A DNA stretch of 64,000 bases from Candidatus Woesearchaeota archaeon (GTDB taxonomy: Archaea > Nanobdellota > Nanobdellia > Woesearchaeales > GW2011-AR4): assembly GCA_016185945.1 (NCBI GenBank), contig JACPMR010000010.1, positions 124,001 to 188,000 on the forward strand, written 5' to 3'. This document shows, in pieces, positions 38,287 to 46,199 of this stretch. Positions within the stretch are counted from its first letter, which is position 1. Each line of letters opens with the position of its first letter. The notes beneath the pieces were generated by a model that saw only the letters and a list, made by a program, of their open reading frames with translations, was not told the DNA's origin and ran no database searches. The translations under genes were made by a program, and so were the position numbers.

Positions 38287-38339
38287 ATTTTTTTATTTGA
38301 TTTTTATTGAATTTTGTTATATCGCCTTTAAGAATAATT

Positions 38340-38735
38340 TTACTTTTGGCTGCAAGGAGTGCCGCTAAGGTTTATGTTCGGAGAGCCAATTCCTTTATAG
38401 CTGTCGTTTATTATTATAATGTTGCCATGCTCGTCCTCAAAATAGATGCAGAAATCGCCCTCAACCCTCAATCTTCTGCTTAATTCCCCATAGCTTAAGT
38501 TTTTCAGCTCGTTCAGTTTGCTTACATTCACTTCTTCGCCGTCAACAAAGCTTAAAGGCGCTTCTTCTGAAGCAACCTGTTTTATAACGCTTGACGCCTC
38601 TTCCTTCAGATTGCTTGCTTTTGCGCTCTGGTTCGGGCTCAGCAAGGTGTAGAATATGAAAAATGCTGCTATGAAAACAACCACTCCCAAAGCAATGTCT
38701 ATGCTCCATGACTGGGCTTTTGGATTGATGTTCAT
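38340..38735 (-). CDS. Pilin-like protein (minor pilin paralogue A)
   Basis: A 131-residue protein with a prepilin-like N-terminus (NINPKAQSWSIDIALGVVVFIAAFFIFYTLL) and an extracellular domain ending in the pattern FCIYFEDEHGNII ... GTPC. The domain is shared with the protein at 39341-39682 (FCVYIEDGEGNLI ... GIYC), so the two are paralogues separated by an inserted toxin-antitoxin pair. It is probably a minor pilin. Confidence 0.75.
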   Translation of the reverse strand: MNINPKAQSWSIDIALGVVVFIAAFFIFYTLLSPNQSAKASNLKEEASSVIKQVASEEAPLSFVDGEEVNVSKLNELKNLSYGELSRRLRVEGDFCIYFEDEHGNIIIINDSYKGIGSPNINLSGTPCSQK

Positions 38736-38751
38736 TTCCGCAAAAGCATTT

Positions 38752-39084
38752 TCACAAATTTTCCGGCTCTATTATGATTTTATCCCTTTCAGGGTGTATG
38801 TATGCCTCTTTCCCTTCCTTCAAATTGAGGAAATTCGCAATTTCCTTCGGTATCCTCACAGCCAAGGAATTTCCCGTCCTTGTGATTTTTGTCTTCTTCC
38901 CCAAGCCCCATATGCCCTTTTTTTTGGCAGCTTTCTCTATTGCTCTTGTGGTTTTTTCGTCGGTAAAGGACTCATTGCAACTGCCGCATATCTCCGCAGG
39001 AAATTCTCCCAAATAAACTCCGAACATTGTTTCCTTTATTTTGCCTTTCTTTAAAATTCCTTTTTCGCACATCGGGCATTTCAT
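38752..39084 (-). CDS. YgiT-type zinc finger / AbrB-fold antitoxin
   Basis: About 110 residues from the ATG at 39084, which follows GGTGATAAGC. The N-terminal half has two zinc-binding Cys pairs (CPMC and CGSC) as in YgiT/MqsA antitoxins. The C-terminal half is an AbrB/SpoVT swapped-hairpin DNA-binding domain (TGNSLAVRIPKEIANFLNLKEG). It follows a DUF4258-like toxin gene by 5 bp. It probably neutralises the toxin and represses the pair. Confidence 0.85.
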   Translation of the reverse strand: MKCPMCEKGILKKGKIKETMFGVYLGEFPAEICGSCNESFTDEKTTRAIEKAAKKKGIWGLGKKTKITRTGNSLAVRIPKEIANFLNLKEGKEAYIHPERDKIIIEPENL

Positions 39085-39089
39085 GCTTA

Positions 39090-39290
39090 TCACCTTGGTT
39101 TTACTGTTACGACATAAAAATCACTGCCAATTTTTTTATAAACTACACAAAAGTACTTGTAATAAGATAAAATCTTGCTGGGCTTTTGAAGTCCTTTTGA
39201 GCCTCTTTTAATTCCCTCTTCAACCTCTTTTTCTGATATGCCTCTTGCAACCATTTGCTCTCTGGCGTGCTTGCTGTACTTTATAGGCAA
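39090..39290 (-). CDS. DUF4258/MqsR-like small toxin
   Basis: About 66 residues from a TTG at 39290, which follows a GGTG site. The open frame reaches an ATG at 39320, but that lies upstream of the transcription start expected from the TATA box ATTTAAATAC (39325-39334). The protein (KYSKHAREQMVARGISEKEVEEGI ... YYKYFCVVYKKIGSDFYVVTVKPR) fits DUF4258, an RNase toxin fold common beside YgiT-type zinc-finger antitoxins. The pair is inserted between two paralogous pilin genes. Confidence 0.75.
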   Translation of the reverse strand: MPIKYSKHAREQMVARGISEKEVEEGIKRGSKGLQKPSKILSYYKYFCVVYKKIGSDFYVVTVKPR

Positions 39291-39340
39291 ATGTAACACC
39301 TGTAAGTACAATATATACAAAGAGTATTTAAATCTTTCTT

Positions 39341-39682
39341 TTACTCGCTGCAGTAAATTCCATCCTCATTAAATCTGCTTGAGCCCTTTGCAAGAATTAG
39401 GTTGCCTTCCCCATCCTCAATATAGACGCAAAAGTCTTTATTTACCTTGAGGGAATTTTTGAAATCATCGTAATCCATATTCTGGATTTCCCTGAGCTTG
39501 TTCTCGTCTATAATGCCGTCATTGGCAAAGCTTATGTCGTGGTCGTCCAAAATCATGGCAGTTATCTTCTCGGCCGCTCCCGTGCCAGAGCCTGTTTTTG
39601 AAAATATCACGGCGAAAAATATAACAAGCACTATAGAAATAATCAATGCCTCGTCGCTGATTTTGAAATTTGGCTTTTTCAT
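39341..39682 (-). CDS. Pilin-like protein (minor pilin paralogue B)
   Basis: About 113 residues from the ATG at 39682, which follows GCGGTT and sits 1 bp past the upstream stop; the longer frame to 39736 would overlap the previous gene. One N-terminal membrane segment (ALIISIVLVIFFAVIF) is followed by a small domain ending FCVYIEDGEGNLI ... GIYC. It is a paralogue of the protein at 38340-38735. It is likely a minor pilin or anchor of the same apparatus. Confidence 0.72.
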   Translation of the reverse strand: MKKPNFKISDEALIISIVLVIFFAVIFSKTGSGTGAAEKITAMILDDHDISFANDGIIDENKLREIQNMDYDDFKNSLKVNKDFCVYIEDGEGNLILAKGSSRFNEDGIYCSE

Positions 39683-39683
39683 T

Positions 39684-41735
39684 TTAACCGCATGCTGCAA
39701 CAACCAATTTAACGGGCTTGCCGTTGTAAACGACAATCCTTGTGACCTTCACCAAAGTTCCGGATGAGCAGCTTGTGCTTGCAGATATCTCAACTTTCGG
39801 CTGCGGGGCTCCTGGGGCACAAGTTACATAATGGCTTGTGTTGTAATCCCTGACCCATCCGGGCTGGGAGTTGTCGCAGACAAGCTTTGAAACATCATCA
39901 TAGAATGTGCAGCTGTTTTGGCTGTCGCATGCAGCATGCACAATATTGTCTGCTGCATAGGTGCAGTCTGCCTCGCATGAAGTGCCTGGGACTAATGCAT
40001 CAGCTCCTTCAAAGTTTGCGATTGTCTGCTGCTGGGGATTGACTATAATGTTGGCTTTTGTCTTGGAAGCGTAATCCGGGTGGGAAGCAACTAAGTTGTA
40101 TGCGCCGCAGTTTAATGATGATAATGTGTAAGTTCCCTGCGAGCTTGTTGCTGTTGCTTTTATTGTTGTCAAGTCTTTCTTTGCGCTTACATCTGCTGAA
40201 GCCACAAGCTGGTTGTTTTGGTTTTTGACATTGCCTGCTATAGAGCCATCACAGTTGTTGTCAGAGCAGTCAGTTGCTGAATCGCAGTCATTGTCCAACG
40301 AGTCTGTGCAGGCATTTTCTGTTGCTGTCTTTGTCGAGTCATAAACATTTTTGGAGTTGTCGCATAAGGAATCTCCGCATTGCAGGTCCATTGCATCGCT
40401 GTCTGCATTTGTTCCTGAGTTCTGCCATGCACAGTTCGAGCATGATTGGTATTTGCCATTGGAGCATTGAGTCTGCCCTGAATCGCATTGCTTGTTTGAG
40501 TTTACAAAATTGGCATTGTTGTCGCACAAGGAATCGCCGCACTGCACATCAGTTCCGTCATTGTCATTGTCGATGCCTGAGTTCTGCCATTGGCATCCGG
40601 AATTGCATGCCTGGTATCTTGTGGCAGAGCATTGCGTTGCGCCAGGAGCGCATGGGCCCTGATTGACGCATTGGGAGGCTCCCCACTGGCAGTTGCTTTG
40701 GCATGCTTGCTGTAAAGTGCCGCAGTTGCCGCATCCGCCTAAATTTTGAGTTTGTCCAACTGAACATGGGCCTTGGTTGATGCAATTTCCCGAGCAGTCT
40801 ATTGTGCCGCATCTTCCGCAGCTTTGTCCCTGCCTTGAATCGCATAGCCTGCTGCATCCGCCATTGCATTGGATTGCTCCGCCATTTCCGCAAGCCTGCC
40901 CATAGTTAGACGGGGTTGAAACGCTGCATTGTCCGTTGCATTGGACTGTGCCTCCACAGGAGCCGCAAGATTGTCCTTGCCTTGAGTCACAAGGTCTGCT
41001 GCAAACACCATTGCATTGTATAGCGCCCCCATTGCCGCATGATTGTCCAATATTGCTTACACAGCAATCCTGAGGGCAGTTTTGGGGGTTTTCTAAATTA
41101 CAAGTAGAGCCACTTCCACCACCACCTCCCCCAGCAGCTGGTGTTCTATCTTCTTCACGATATTCGCCTTCACCGCGTCGCTCAGTGGTTCCAGAAGGAC
41201 CCGGGCCCGGACCTGGAGACCCAGGACCGATAGAAGTTCTACCTCCCCCACCTTCCCCACTTTCAGCTATTATATTCCCTGTGATATCATAAACAGCATT
41301 GCCACTAACAGAGTCAACTGCAACAACTCTACCTTCTGCCCCTCCACCGCCTATTTCTCTTTCTTCAGGCGGCGGACTAGGTGCAGATTCTGGTATTCTT
41401 TCCAACCTCACACAGCCACAAATTCCGTCTCCGCAATAACCGATGCCTCTCATGCCTTCTGGAATACCGCCTGTAAAACCTATTCTATCTGGGTCTAAGC
41501 CGGATGGACCTGATGAAGGGGTTCCCGAGGTTCCCCCGAAACTTGGGGCTCCTGGAGCCGTTGGGTCCCTCCCCCCTTTAAAAAAATCCCTGACAGCATC
41601 AGCAACTTTCTCAGCAACACCTCTAGCTGCGTCTAAAAATTCACCAGCATAAACAACATAAGCAGAAATGATAAAGCATACTAAGAAAACAACAAATAGT
41701 TTAGAGTGTCTCTTATTAAAACCTCTTTTTTTCAT
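39684..41735 (-). CDS. Secreted cysteine-rich repeat protein
   Basis: A 683-residue protein. The signal peptide (KLFVVFLVCFIISAYVVYA) is followed by a Pro/Gly-rich linker and a long run of Cys-rich repeats of the type QSCGNGGAIQCNGVCSRPC (about 225-490). A carboxypeptidase-regulatory-like beta sandwich (SADVSAKKDLTTIKATATSSQGTYTLSSL) follows, then a final Cys-rich part. It is probably held together by many disulfides as a surface stalk or adhesin. It leads into the minor pilin gene 1 bp downstream. It is divergent from a Tat-type gene at 41872, and this divergent promoter region has a partial second copy at 43.0-43.2 kb. Confidence 0.8.
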   Translation of the reverse strand: MKKRGFNKRHSKLFVVFLVCFIISAYVVYAGEFLDAARGVAEKVADAVRDFFKGGRDPTAPGAPSFGGTSGTPSSGPSGLDPDRIGFTGGIPEGMRGIGYCGDGICGCVRLERIPESAPSPPPEEREIGGGGAEGRVVAVDSVSGNAVYDITGNIIAESGEGGGGRTSIGPGSPGPGPGPSGTTERRGEGEYREEDRTPAAGGGGGGSGSTCNLENPQNCPQDCCVSNIGQSCGNGGAIQCNGVCSRPCDSRQGQSCGSCGGTVQCNGQCSVSTPSNYGQACGNGGAIQCNGGCSRLCDSRQGQSCGRCGTIDCSGNCINQGPCSVGQTQNLGGCGNCGTLQQACQSNCQWGASQCVNQGPCAPGATQCSATRYQACNSGCQWQNSGIDNDNDGTDVQCGDSLCDNNANFVNSNKQCDSGQTQCSNGKYQSCSNCAWQNSGTNADSDAMDLQCGDSLCDNSKNVYDSTKTATENACTDSLDNDCDSATDCSDNNCDGSIAGNVKNQNNQLVASADVSAKKDLTTIKATATSSQGTYTLSSLNCGAYNLVASHPDYASKTKANIIVNPQQQTIANFEGADALVPGTSCEADCTYAADNIVHAACDSQNSCTFYDDVSKLVCDNSQPGWVRDYNTSHYVTCAPGAPQPKVEISASTSCSSGTLVKVTRIVVYNGKPVKLVVAACG

Positions 41736-41822
41736 AATACACTTATCTTTTAAATTGGTTCTTAATAAATATTTCGGTTTTGTTAAAATTGTATTAATTT
41801 AACTACCATATAATAACTATAA

Positions 41823-41839
41823 TAGAAAAGTTTAAAAAG
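41823..41839 (+). promoter_or_regulatory. BRE/TATA promoter (TAGAAA-TTTAAAAA type)
   Basis: TAGAAAAGTTTAAAAAG lies 33 bp before the ATG at 41872. The same layout, TAGAAA followed by TTTAwAaA, precedes the genes at 43262, 47211 and 51630. Confidence 0.6.
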
Positions 41840-41871
41840 TGCTAAATGTTTGGAAGTTTTGTCTAATAAAA

Positions 41872-43023
41872 ATGGGAAATTTAGGGAAGATTACTAGAGG
41901 AGATTTTTTAGAAAGATTAGCTGGAGCAGCAGCTTCAGTTAGTTTACCCAACCTTATTCCTAAAGATTCGGTAAAACTGCTTTCTCTGGAAAATCTTATG
42001 AATGAATTGTCAGCACAAGCTTATGGTGCACCTGATTATCATTATGTAAAATTAGATGATGGAAGATTAGTTCCTGCGGATTTTTATGTGCATATACTAG
42101 ATTGGGAAAAGAATAGGAGAAACATAGGTGGAGTTGATACAAAATTTAAGCCTCGTAAGCCTCCACATGGGGCTCCTGTTGTAAGTCCTGTCAGGGGTGT
42201 TGTCGTGCAGGTAGATAACTTTATTATAGTCGAGTATGGTATTGTCAGGATAAAGCTCGACCATTTGGAAAAAATACTCATACCAAAAGGAAAAGATATA
42301 AGAGTTGAGGTAAAAAGAGGGCAAATCCTTGGACTAGAAGGGGACCATACACAATTAAGTGTTTCAGGAGTTACTTTAGAGCGTGGCTTAACTTATGATT
42401 ATGACTATCTGGATAGGTTTGAAAGAAACGAAGACAGATGGAAGGTGTGGAGGACTGTTGTAAATCCTGCTAGATTAGCTATAGATAAAGTAGGGCCAGT
42501 GCATAAATTCCCTTTTAAGTACAAATTAGATGGAGAAGATTATGACACACCTTACTTGAATGCTTCAGCTAAGGTTAAAAGCGGTTTGGAGAAATTAGCA
42601 GAAGATTTCGGAAATACAGAAATTGGAAGAAGTATAGGTGCTTCATTAAAGGGGAATAGACCAATTCCTATCATAATTAATTATGCAGTAGGAATGTATC
42701 CAAAAGTAACGGATAAAGCATTAAGGACGACTTTAACTGATATTTTTGCAGACGTAAAAGAAGCATTCAGATTGCTCAAATTAACATCAATATACATTGA
42801 TCATGTAAATCCTGACGTTATAGCAGAAGCAGTTAAAGCAAATTCAAATATTGTAGATTATTTACGACCTTATTATAGGATACCCCAAGTTCAAGCATAT
42901 AAATCTGCACCAGGAAAAGAGTTAGTTTCATCTTATAGCCAACCTGTCCCAAGAAGAGGATTTCTAAAAGAAGGTTTAAGACAAATCGCGTCTTTTGCTA
43001 GACGACATTATAGAGCAGCTTGA
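41872..43023 (+). CDS. Degenerate M23-type peptidase-like secreted protein
   Basis: About 383 residues from the ATG at 41872. A GTG at 41839 also opens the frame, but it lies within the TATA region. The N-terminus (KITRGDFLERLAGAAASVSLPNL) looks like a weak twin-arginine signal with one Arg replaced by Gly. Residues about 80-180 have the M23 (LytM) beta-barrel pattern (APVVSPVRGVVV, VEVKRGQILGLEGDHTQLSVSG) but lack the zinc-binding His/Asp set. It may bind cell-surface polymers without cutting them. A second RRGFL motif is close to the C-terminus. It is a paralogue of the gene at 43262. Confidence 0.72.
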   Translation: MGNLGKITRGDFLERLAGAAASVSLPNLIPKDSVKLLSLENLMNELSAQAYGAPDYHYVKLDDGRLVPADFYVHILDWEKNRRNIGGVDTKFKPRKPPHGAPVVSPVRGVVVQVDNFIIVEYGIVRIKLDHLEKILIPKGKDIRVEVKRGQILGLEGDHTQLSVSGVTLERGLTYDYDYLDRFERNEDRWKVWRTVVNPARLAIDKVGPVHKFPFKYKLDGEDYDTPYLNASAKVKSGLEKLAEDFGNTEIGRSIGASLKGNRPIPIIINYAVGMYPKVTDKALRTTLTDIFADVKEAFRLLKLTSIYIDHVNPDVIAEAVKANSNIVDYLRPYYRIPQVQAYKSAPGKELVSSYSQPVPRRGFLKEGLRQIASFARRHYRAA

Positions 43024-43030
43024 ACGATTT

Positions 43031-43132
43031 TTAAAAGTCTTCTCCAGCATAAACAACATAAGCAGAAATGATAAAGCATACTAAGAAAACAATAAATTGT
43101 CTAGAATATCTCAAATTCCCTCTTTTTTTCAT
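43031..43132 (-). pseudogene. Signal-peptide remnant of a second copy of the 39684 gene
   Basis: A 33-codon frame beginning MKKRGNLRYSRQFIVFLVCF and ending in VVYAGEDF before a stop. It matches the signal peptide of the cysteine-rich protein (39684-41735), and the DNA identity is high over about 60 bp. Only the leader remains. With the paralogous genes on either side it shows that a divergent gene pair was duplicated and one arm then deleted. Confidence 0.8.
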
Positions 43133-43220
43133 TATGCTTTTTGTTCTTGTAATTTCTTATTGATTAAAATTTCGGTTTATAAAAATGTTTTAAAGATTAA
43201 CTACTAATAGATAACTAATA

Positions 43221-43237
43221 TAGAAAAATTTAAATAT
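43221..43237 (+). promoter_or_regulatory. BRE/TATA promoter of the 43262 gene
   Basis: TAGAAAAATTTAAATAT ends 25 bp before the ATG, giving an essentially leaderless message. It has the same form as the promoters at 41823, 47172 and 51592. Confidence 0.6.
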
Positions 43238-43261
43238 GGTTAAAATGTTGTTCTTACTAAA

Positions 43262-44449
43262 ATGGATAATGCAATAAGCAGAAGAGAATTTTTGAGGTTA
43301 TTAGCAGCAGTACCTTTAGCAGGCAGTAAGCCGGTATCATTACTTGAAAGTATTGTTAGCTCTCAGCCACCTAACCAAGTTATGGTTTATGTCCCGCGTG
43401 AGGTTCCGAGACGATTGCCCAATAATCCTGATTACGATAGACCGGGTGGCACTGCAGCAGATTTTCAGTCCCATTTAAGAGATAAAGACAAAGATGAAAA
43501 AGATATAAACATTGGAGGGATTGATTTAGTTTTTGGTGATGGTGTCCCTGTCGTTAGTTCAATTGATGGTATTGTTTTTGAAGCAGATTGGTTCGACGAT
43601 GCGGGTTGGAGTGTGTTTGTGGAATTTGAAGATGGTCAAGTGGCTTATTCACATTTAAAAGAACAACCTTTTGTAATCAAGAGACAAAAGGTAAAAAGAG
43701 GGCAACTACTTGGAAGGGTAGGTGACACTGGTCTTGCTAAACGTAGAAAACACCTTCATGTAAGTGTTGCATTAAAGCGCGAGATTTTGGAAGAGATACT
43801 TAAAAATCCTAACAAGTATGTGATTCGGGATAATAGAAGGTATGGCGGACTTATTATTGTCCGCGTTGGGGACCGGATACTCAATATAAAAGACTATGGA
43901 AATCGCTATAAGGGAACTTTTAGTATATTTAATGTAGTTGTTGACCCAAATGATTTAACTTATGTAGATCCAGAAAAACCCATAAGTGGAAGGAGGTTAT
44001 TAGTAAACAATCCTACAGATTATAAGGTTGTTTATTCTTACTCAAAGTCTGACAATATTTTAGAAAGATTAAGTTCTGTTGTTTTAACTTCTCCTTTTAT
44101 TGGACATAAAGATGAGGTAATAAAGCAATCTATTGAAGCTAATGGTCCAGGTACAGACAATTATTATACGGATTTCAAGCTTTTAGTATTAGCTTATTAT
44201 GGCAGATTTATGCCTGAAGGCAGGGCTATGTTAGAGGATATGCTTAGAAAGCTTAATTTGCCTCAAGATGTAATTTATCAAAGAGGGCAATCTACTTTCC
44301 AACCCTATGTCCCGCAAGGAAATCTTTTAGTCCCTGACAAACAAATTGTAATTCCAGGTTATGAAAGCCAATCTGCTCTTCTAAGAAGAGAATTTATCAC
44401 AGGCGGTTTAAAGCAAATCGCATCTCGTTTAGGTCACAGAGCGGCTTAA
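43262..44449 (+). CDS. Tat-exported M23-type peptidase-like protein
   Basis: A 395-residue protein. The N-terminus SRREFLRLLAAVPLAG is a good twin-arginine export signal. The M23 beta-barrel is at about 80-172: GGID with Asp88, YSHL with His131 and KHLHVSV with His164/His166. The first zinc His of M23 (in HxGxD) is absent, with Ile at that position, so activity is uncertain. M23 enzymes cut peptidoglycan or glycine-rich peptides, so in an archaeon the target might be a surface polymer or a host/bacterial wall. The C-terminal end has a second LLRREF motif, as in the paralogue at 41872. Confidence 0.8.
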   Translation: MDNAISRREFLRLLAAVPLAGSKPVSLLESIVSSQPPNQVMVYVPREVPRRLPNNPDYDRPGGTAADFQSHLRDKDKDEKDINIGGIDLVFGDGVPVVSSIDGIVFEADWFDDAGWSVFVEFEDGQVAYSHLKEQPFVIKRQKVKRGQLLGRVGDTGLAKRRKHLHVSVALKREILEEILKNPNKYVIRDNRRYGGLIIVRVGDRILNIKDYGNRYKGTFSIFNVVVDPNDLTYVDPEKPISGRRLLVNNPTDYKVVYSYSKSDNILERLSSVVLTSPFIGHKDEVIKQSIEANGPGTDNYYTDFKLLVLAYYGRFMPEGRAMLEDMLRKLNLPQDVIYQRGQSTFQPYVPQGNLLVPDKQIVIPGYESQSALLRREFITGGLKQIASRLGHRAA

Positions 44450-44482
44450 AACACTAAACATTCGGCAAAATTAACTGTCTGA

Positions 44483-44890
44483 CTAAAAACAGTTTTCAAG
44501 AAACTCTTCAGGTGATACAATCTTAATGTTCCTGAACTTATTTAGCTTGAGTAAATGTTTATTTTGAGTCGCAATGAATTCAGCTCCACAAGCTAAAGCA
44601 CACTCTATTATCCTGTCGTCATCTGGGTCTTCTTTTACTACCTTAACTTTTTCTTTTGGCTCGATAAAGCGAGTGAAATATGCTACTGCATCCACAATAT
44701 TGTCAATCTCCTGTTTTTCTAACATAAAGTCTCTTGCTAATACCTTTTTGATTTCTTCGATAATATCTTGCGAAATAAATACGATAATTTCTTGATTTAT
44801 TGCTTTCTTAACAATTTTGTAGGGTTTTCCTTCCCAAAATACAGCAGAAATAAAGATATTTGTATCCAACACAACAATGGGCTTATTCAC
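44483..44890 (-). CDS. PIN-domain toxin (TIGR00305-like)
   Basis: A 135-residue PIN-domain protein with Asp9 (VLDTN), Glu45/46 and the DPDDDRIIECALA motif (about 88-100). At the fourth acidic position the usual Asp before KHLL is Asn110 (TQNKHLL). This could reduce nuclease activity. It follows an AbrB-type antitoxin gene by 10 bp on the same strand, forming a toxin-antitoxin pair. Confidence 0.87.
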   Translation of the reverse strand: MNKPIVVLDTNIFISAVFWEGKPYKIVKKAINQEIIVFISQDIIEEIKKVLARDFMLEKQEIDNIVDAVAYFTRFIEPKEKVKVVKEDPDDDRIIECALACGAEFIATQNKHLLKLNKFRNIKIVSPEEFLENCF

Positions 44891-44900
44891 TTTAATTGCC

Positions 44901-45140
44901 TCAAGCTTTATTGATGAAATCTTCTTCTTTCCAACCTTTCTTCTTTGCTAACTCTGTTCCCCATTTATGAACTTTTTCAAAGACTTCTTTAGCTGTAGGC
45001 ACATTTACTTTCTTTAATATCAAAGTGTCGTCTTTTCCAAAAATCGCAAAATTAGTGCCTGTTTCAAGTCCAAATTCTTTCCTTAGTTGCTTTGGAACTA
45101 CAATCTGCCCTTTTGAAGACATAGTTACAATTTCAGCCAT
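44901..45140 (-). CDS. AbrB-family antitoxin
   Basis: A 79-residue protein. It has an AbrB/MazE swapped-hairpin DNA-binding domain (VTMSSKGQIVVPKQLRKEFGLETGTNFAIF) followed by a toxin-binding helix (KEVFEKVHKWGTELAKKKGW). It is upstream of the PIN toxin in one transcript and probably represses it. An AT-rich promoter-like stretch precedes it. Confidence 0.87.
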   Translation of the reverse strand: MAEIVTMSSKGQIVVPKQLRKEFGLETGTNFAIFGKDDTLILKKVNVPTAKEVFEKVHKWGTELAKKKGWKEEDFINKA

Positions 45141-45201
45141 TTTACATCACTAGTAAGAAAGTAAGCATAACTTACTTATAAACCTTTCGTTCAAGCAGAA
45201 A

Positions 45202-45345
45202 TTATTTAATCTTTCTTTTCCTAACCTCCCTGCAAAAAACTTTCTCAATAGTTTTTTTGCCTCCCCTTACAAGAACTTTCTTCAGTTCACAAATGAATTT
45301 CTTTTTCCCGAATTTAACAATCCTTTTCATTTTTGTTCTTACCAT
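45202..45345 (-). CDS. Small basic protein of 47 residues
   Basis: The ORF begins MVRTKMKRIVKFGKKKFI and ends CREVRKRKIK. It is rich in Lys/Arg with two cysteines about 20 residues apart. It resembles other very small basic, possibly zinc- or nucleic-acid-binding proteins but matched no recognised family. It is preceded by AT-rich DNA and followed by the antitoxin gene on the same strand. An alternative start is the Met at position 6. Coding status is plausible but unproven. Confidence 0.45.
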   Translation of the reverse strand: MVRTKMKRIVKFGKKKFICELKKVLVRGGKKTIEKVFCREVRKRKIK

Positions 45346-45409
45346 GGAGTAAATAAATCATTTATGAATTTTGTGCTTATAAATTATTAAATATATATAT
45401 TTTTGAATA

Positions 45410-45429
45410 TATTTTCTATATTGAAAATA
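45410..45429. repeat. Palindrome TATTTTC-TATATT-GAAAATA
   Basis: Perfect 7-bp arms around TATATT. The right arm runs into the gene fragment at 45421. Closely related sequences are at 46163-46186 and 63477-63490, and a half site is at 47102-47116. Confidence 0.6.
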
Positions 45430-45501
45430 ATAGATTGTTCTTATAATGAAGTATTTTTTGATGGAAAAGGAAGAGTTAGTGTTGATAAAATTTTATTATA
45501 A
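45421..45501 (+). pseudogene. Fragment of a paralogue of the 47864 gene (segment A)
   Basis: The frame encodes LKIIDCSYNEVFFDGKGRVS, matching LKITDCSFNEVFFDGKGRVT of the surface protein encoded at 47864-49309 (about 48493-48560). It stops at TAA 45499-45501. The neighbouring gene segment (B) survives at 46200-46238, on the far side of a vapBC pair, so the order is permuted relative to the intact gene. Confidence 0.75.
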
Positions 45502-45945
45502 CTATCTAAAATTACTCAATAATTTAACAAATTTTAGTTTCTTGATTTTATCAAACAGATTATCATCGGCAGTTACAAAATCGTAATTGAGTTCTTTGGC
45601 TAATGCTATAAAATATGCATCGTATAGTGTTATATCGAACTGATAAGCCAATGCGAGAGCTGATGATATAACATCTTTTGTAGGCACTACTATATTGATG
45701 CCTATGTCAATTAGACTGTTAACTGCGCTTGAAACATCTGCGCTCTTTAGTTTCTTGTTATACCTCAAGGCATTCGCTATTTCATAAAGTTGCAAGTCGG
45801 GAACTATTATATCGACGCTACCTTTAAGGAAACCTTCTCTGAACTGTAATGCCAAATCTGTATCTTCTTCCTCACAAAACCATTTTATAATTACAGAACT
45901 ATCTAAAACATAATTTCCAATCAAGTTACTCTTTTTTCTCTCCAT
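45502..45945 (-). CDS. vapC: VapC-type PIN-domain toxin
   Basis: A 147-residue PIN-domain RNase with Asp15 (VLDSSV), Glu55 (LYEIANAL), Asp109 (LYDAYFIALA) and Asp127 (VTADDNLF), the full four-residue acidic site. Its start overlaps the end of the upstream antitoxin gene by about 25 bp, typical of coupled vapBC. Broken pieces of a surface protein gene flank the module. Confidence 0.9.
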   Translation of the reverse strand: MERKKSNLIGNYVLDSSVIIKWFCEEEDTDLALQFREGFLKGSVDIIVPDLQLYEIANALRYNKKLKSADVSSAVNSLIDIGINIVVPTKDVISSALALAYQFDITLYDAYFIALAKELNYDFVTADDNLFDKIKKLKFVKLLSNFR

Positions 45946-46106
45946 CTTCTAATCTCTTTAGAACCGTCCCAAAATCCTACTTTTGACCGAATGGAGTCTT
46001 GTGTCTTTACTGCATTTTCCACTCTAGATTCTTCTCTAAATCTTGCACCTACCATTATCCCCAGTCTTTTTTGGAAAATGTTTAATCCGTTTGTTTGTTG
46101 TGCCAT
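45921..46106 (-). CDS. vapB: VapB-like antitoxin
   Basis: About 61 residues from the ATG at 46106, which lies about 25 bp after a TATA-like AAATATTTAAGG; the ATG at 46118 in the same frame is probably upstream of the transcript start. It is charged, with a C-terminal basic helix (GSKEIRRWREKRVT), and overlaps the PIN toxin gene. No DNA-binding family was firmly recognised. The role is inferred from operon structure. Confidence 0.7.
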   Translation of the reverse strand: MAQQTNGLNIFQKRLGIMVGARFREESRVENAVKTQDSIRSKVGFWDGSKEIRRWREKRVT

Positions 46107-46162
46107 GACAGAATACATGCAAGTTATTCCTTAAATATTTATCTATTCTTTATGATAATAGA

Positions 46163-46186
46163 TTTATCTTCTATATTGAAGATAAA
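46163..46186. promoter_or_regulatory. Palindromic operator candidate upstream of vapBC
   Basis: Arms TTTATCTTC and GAAGATAAA around TATATT, about 25 bp upstream of the vapBC TATA box on the minus strand. Toxin-antitoxin complexes usually bind such palindromes to repress their own promoter. A half site (TTATCTTCTATAT) lies at 47102-47116, upstream of the hicBA promoter. Confidence 0.55.
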
Positions 46187-46199
46187 GATATATATTAGT

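Noticed and set aside
40274..40666. Plus- and minus-strand ORFs in the cysteine-rich repeat region
   Set aside because: These are shadows of the repetitive Cys-rich gene at 39684-41735.
41839..41871. GTG start that would extend the first M23-like protein
   Set aside because: The GTG lies at the end of the TATA box, upstream of the likely transcription start.
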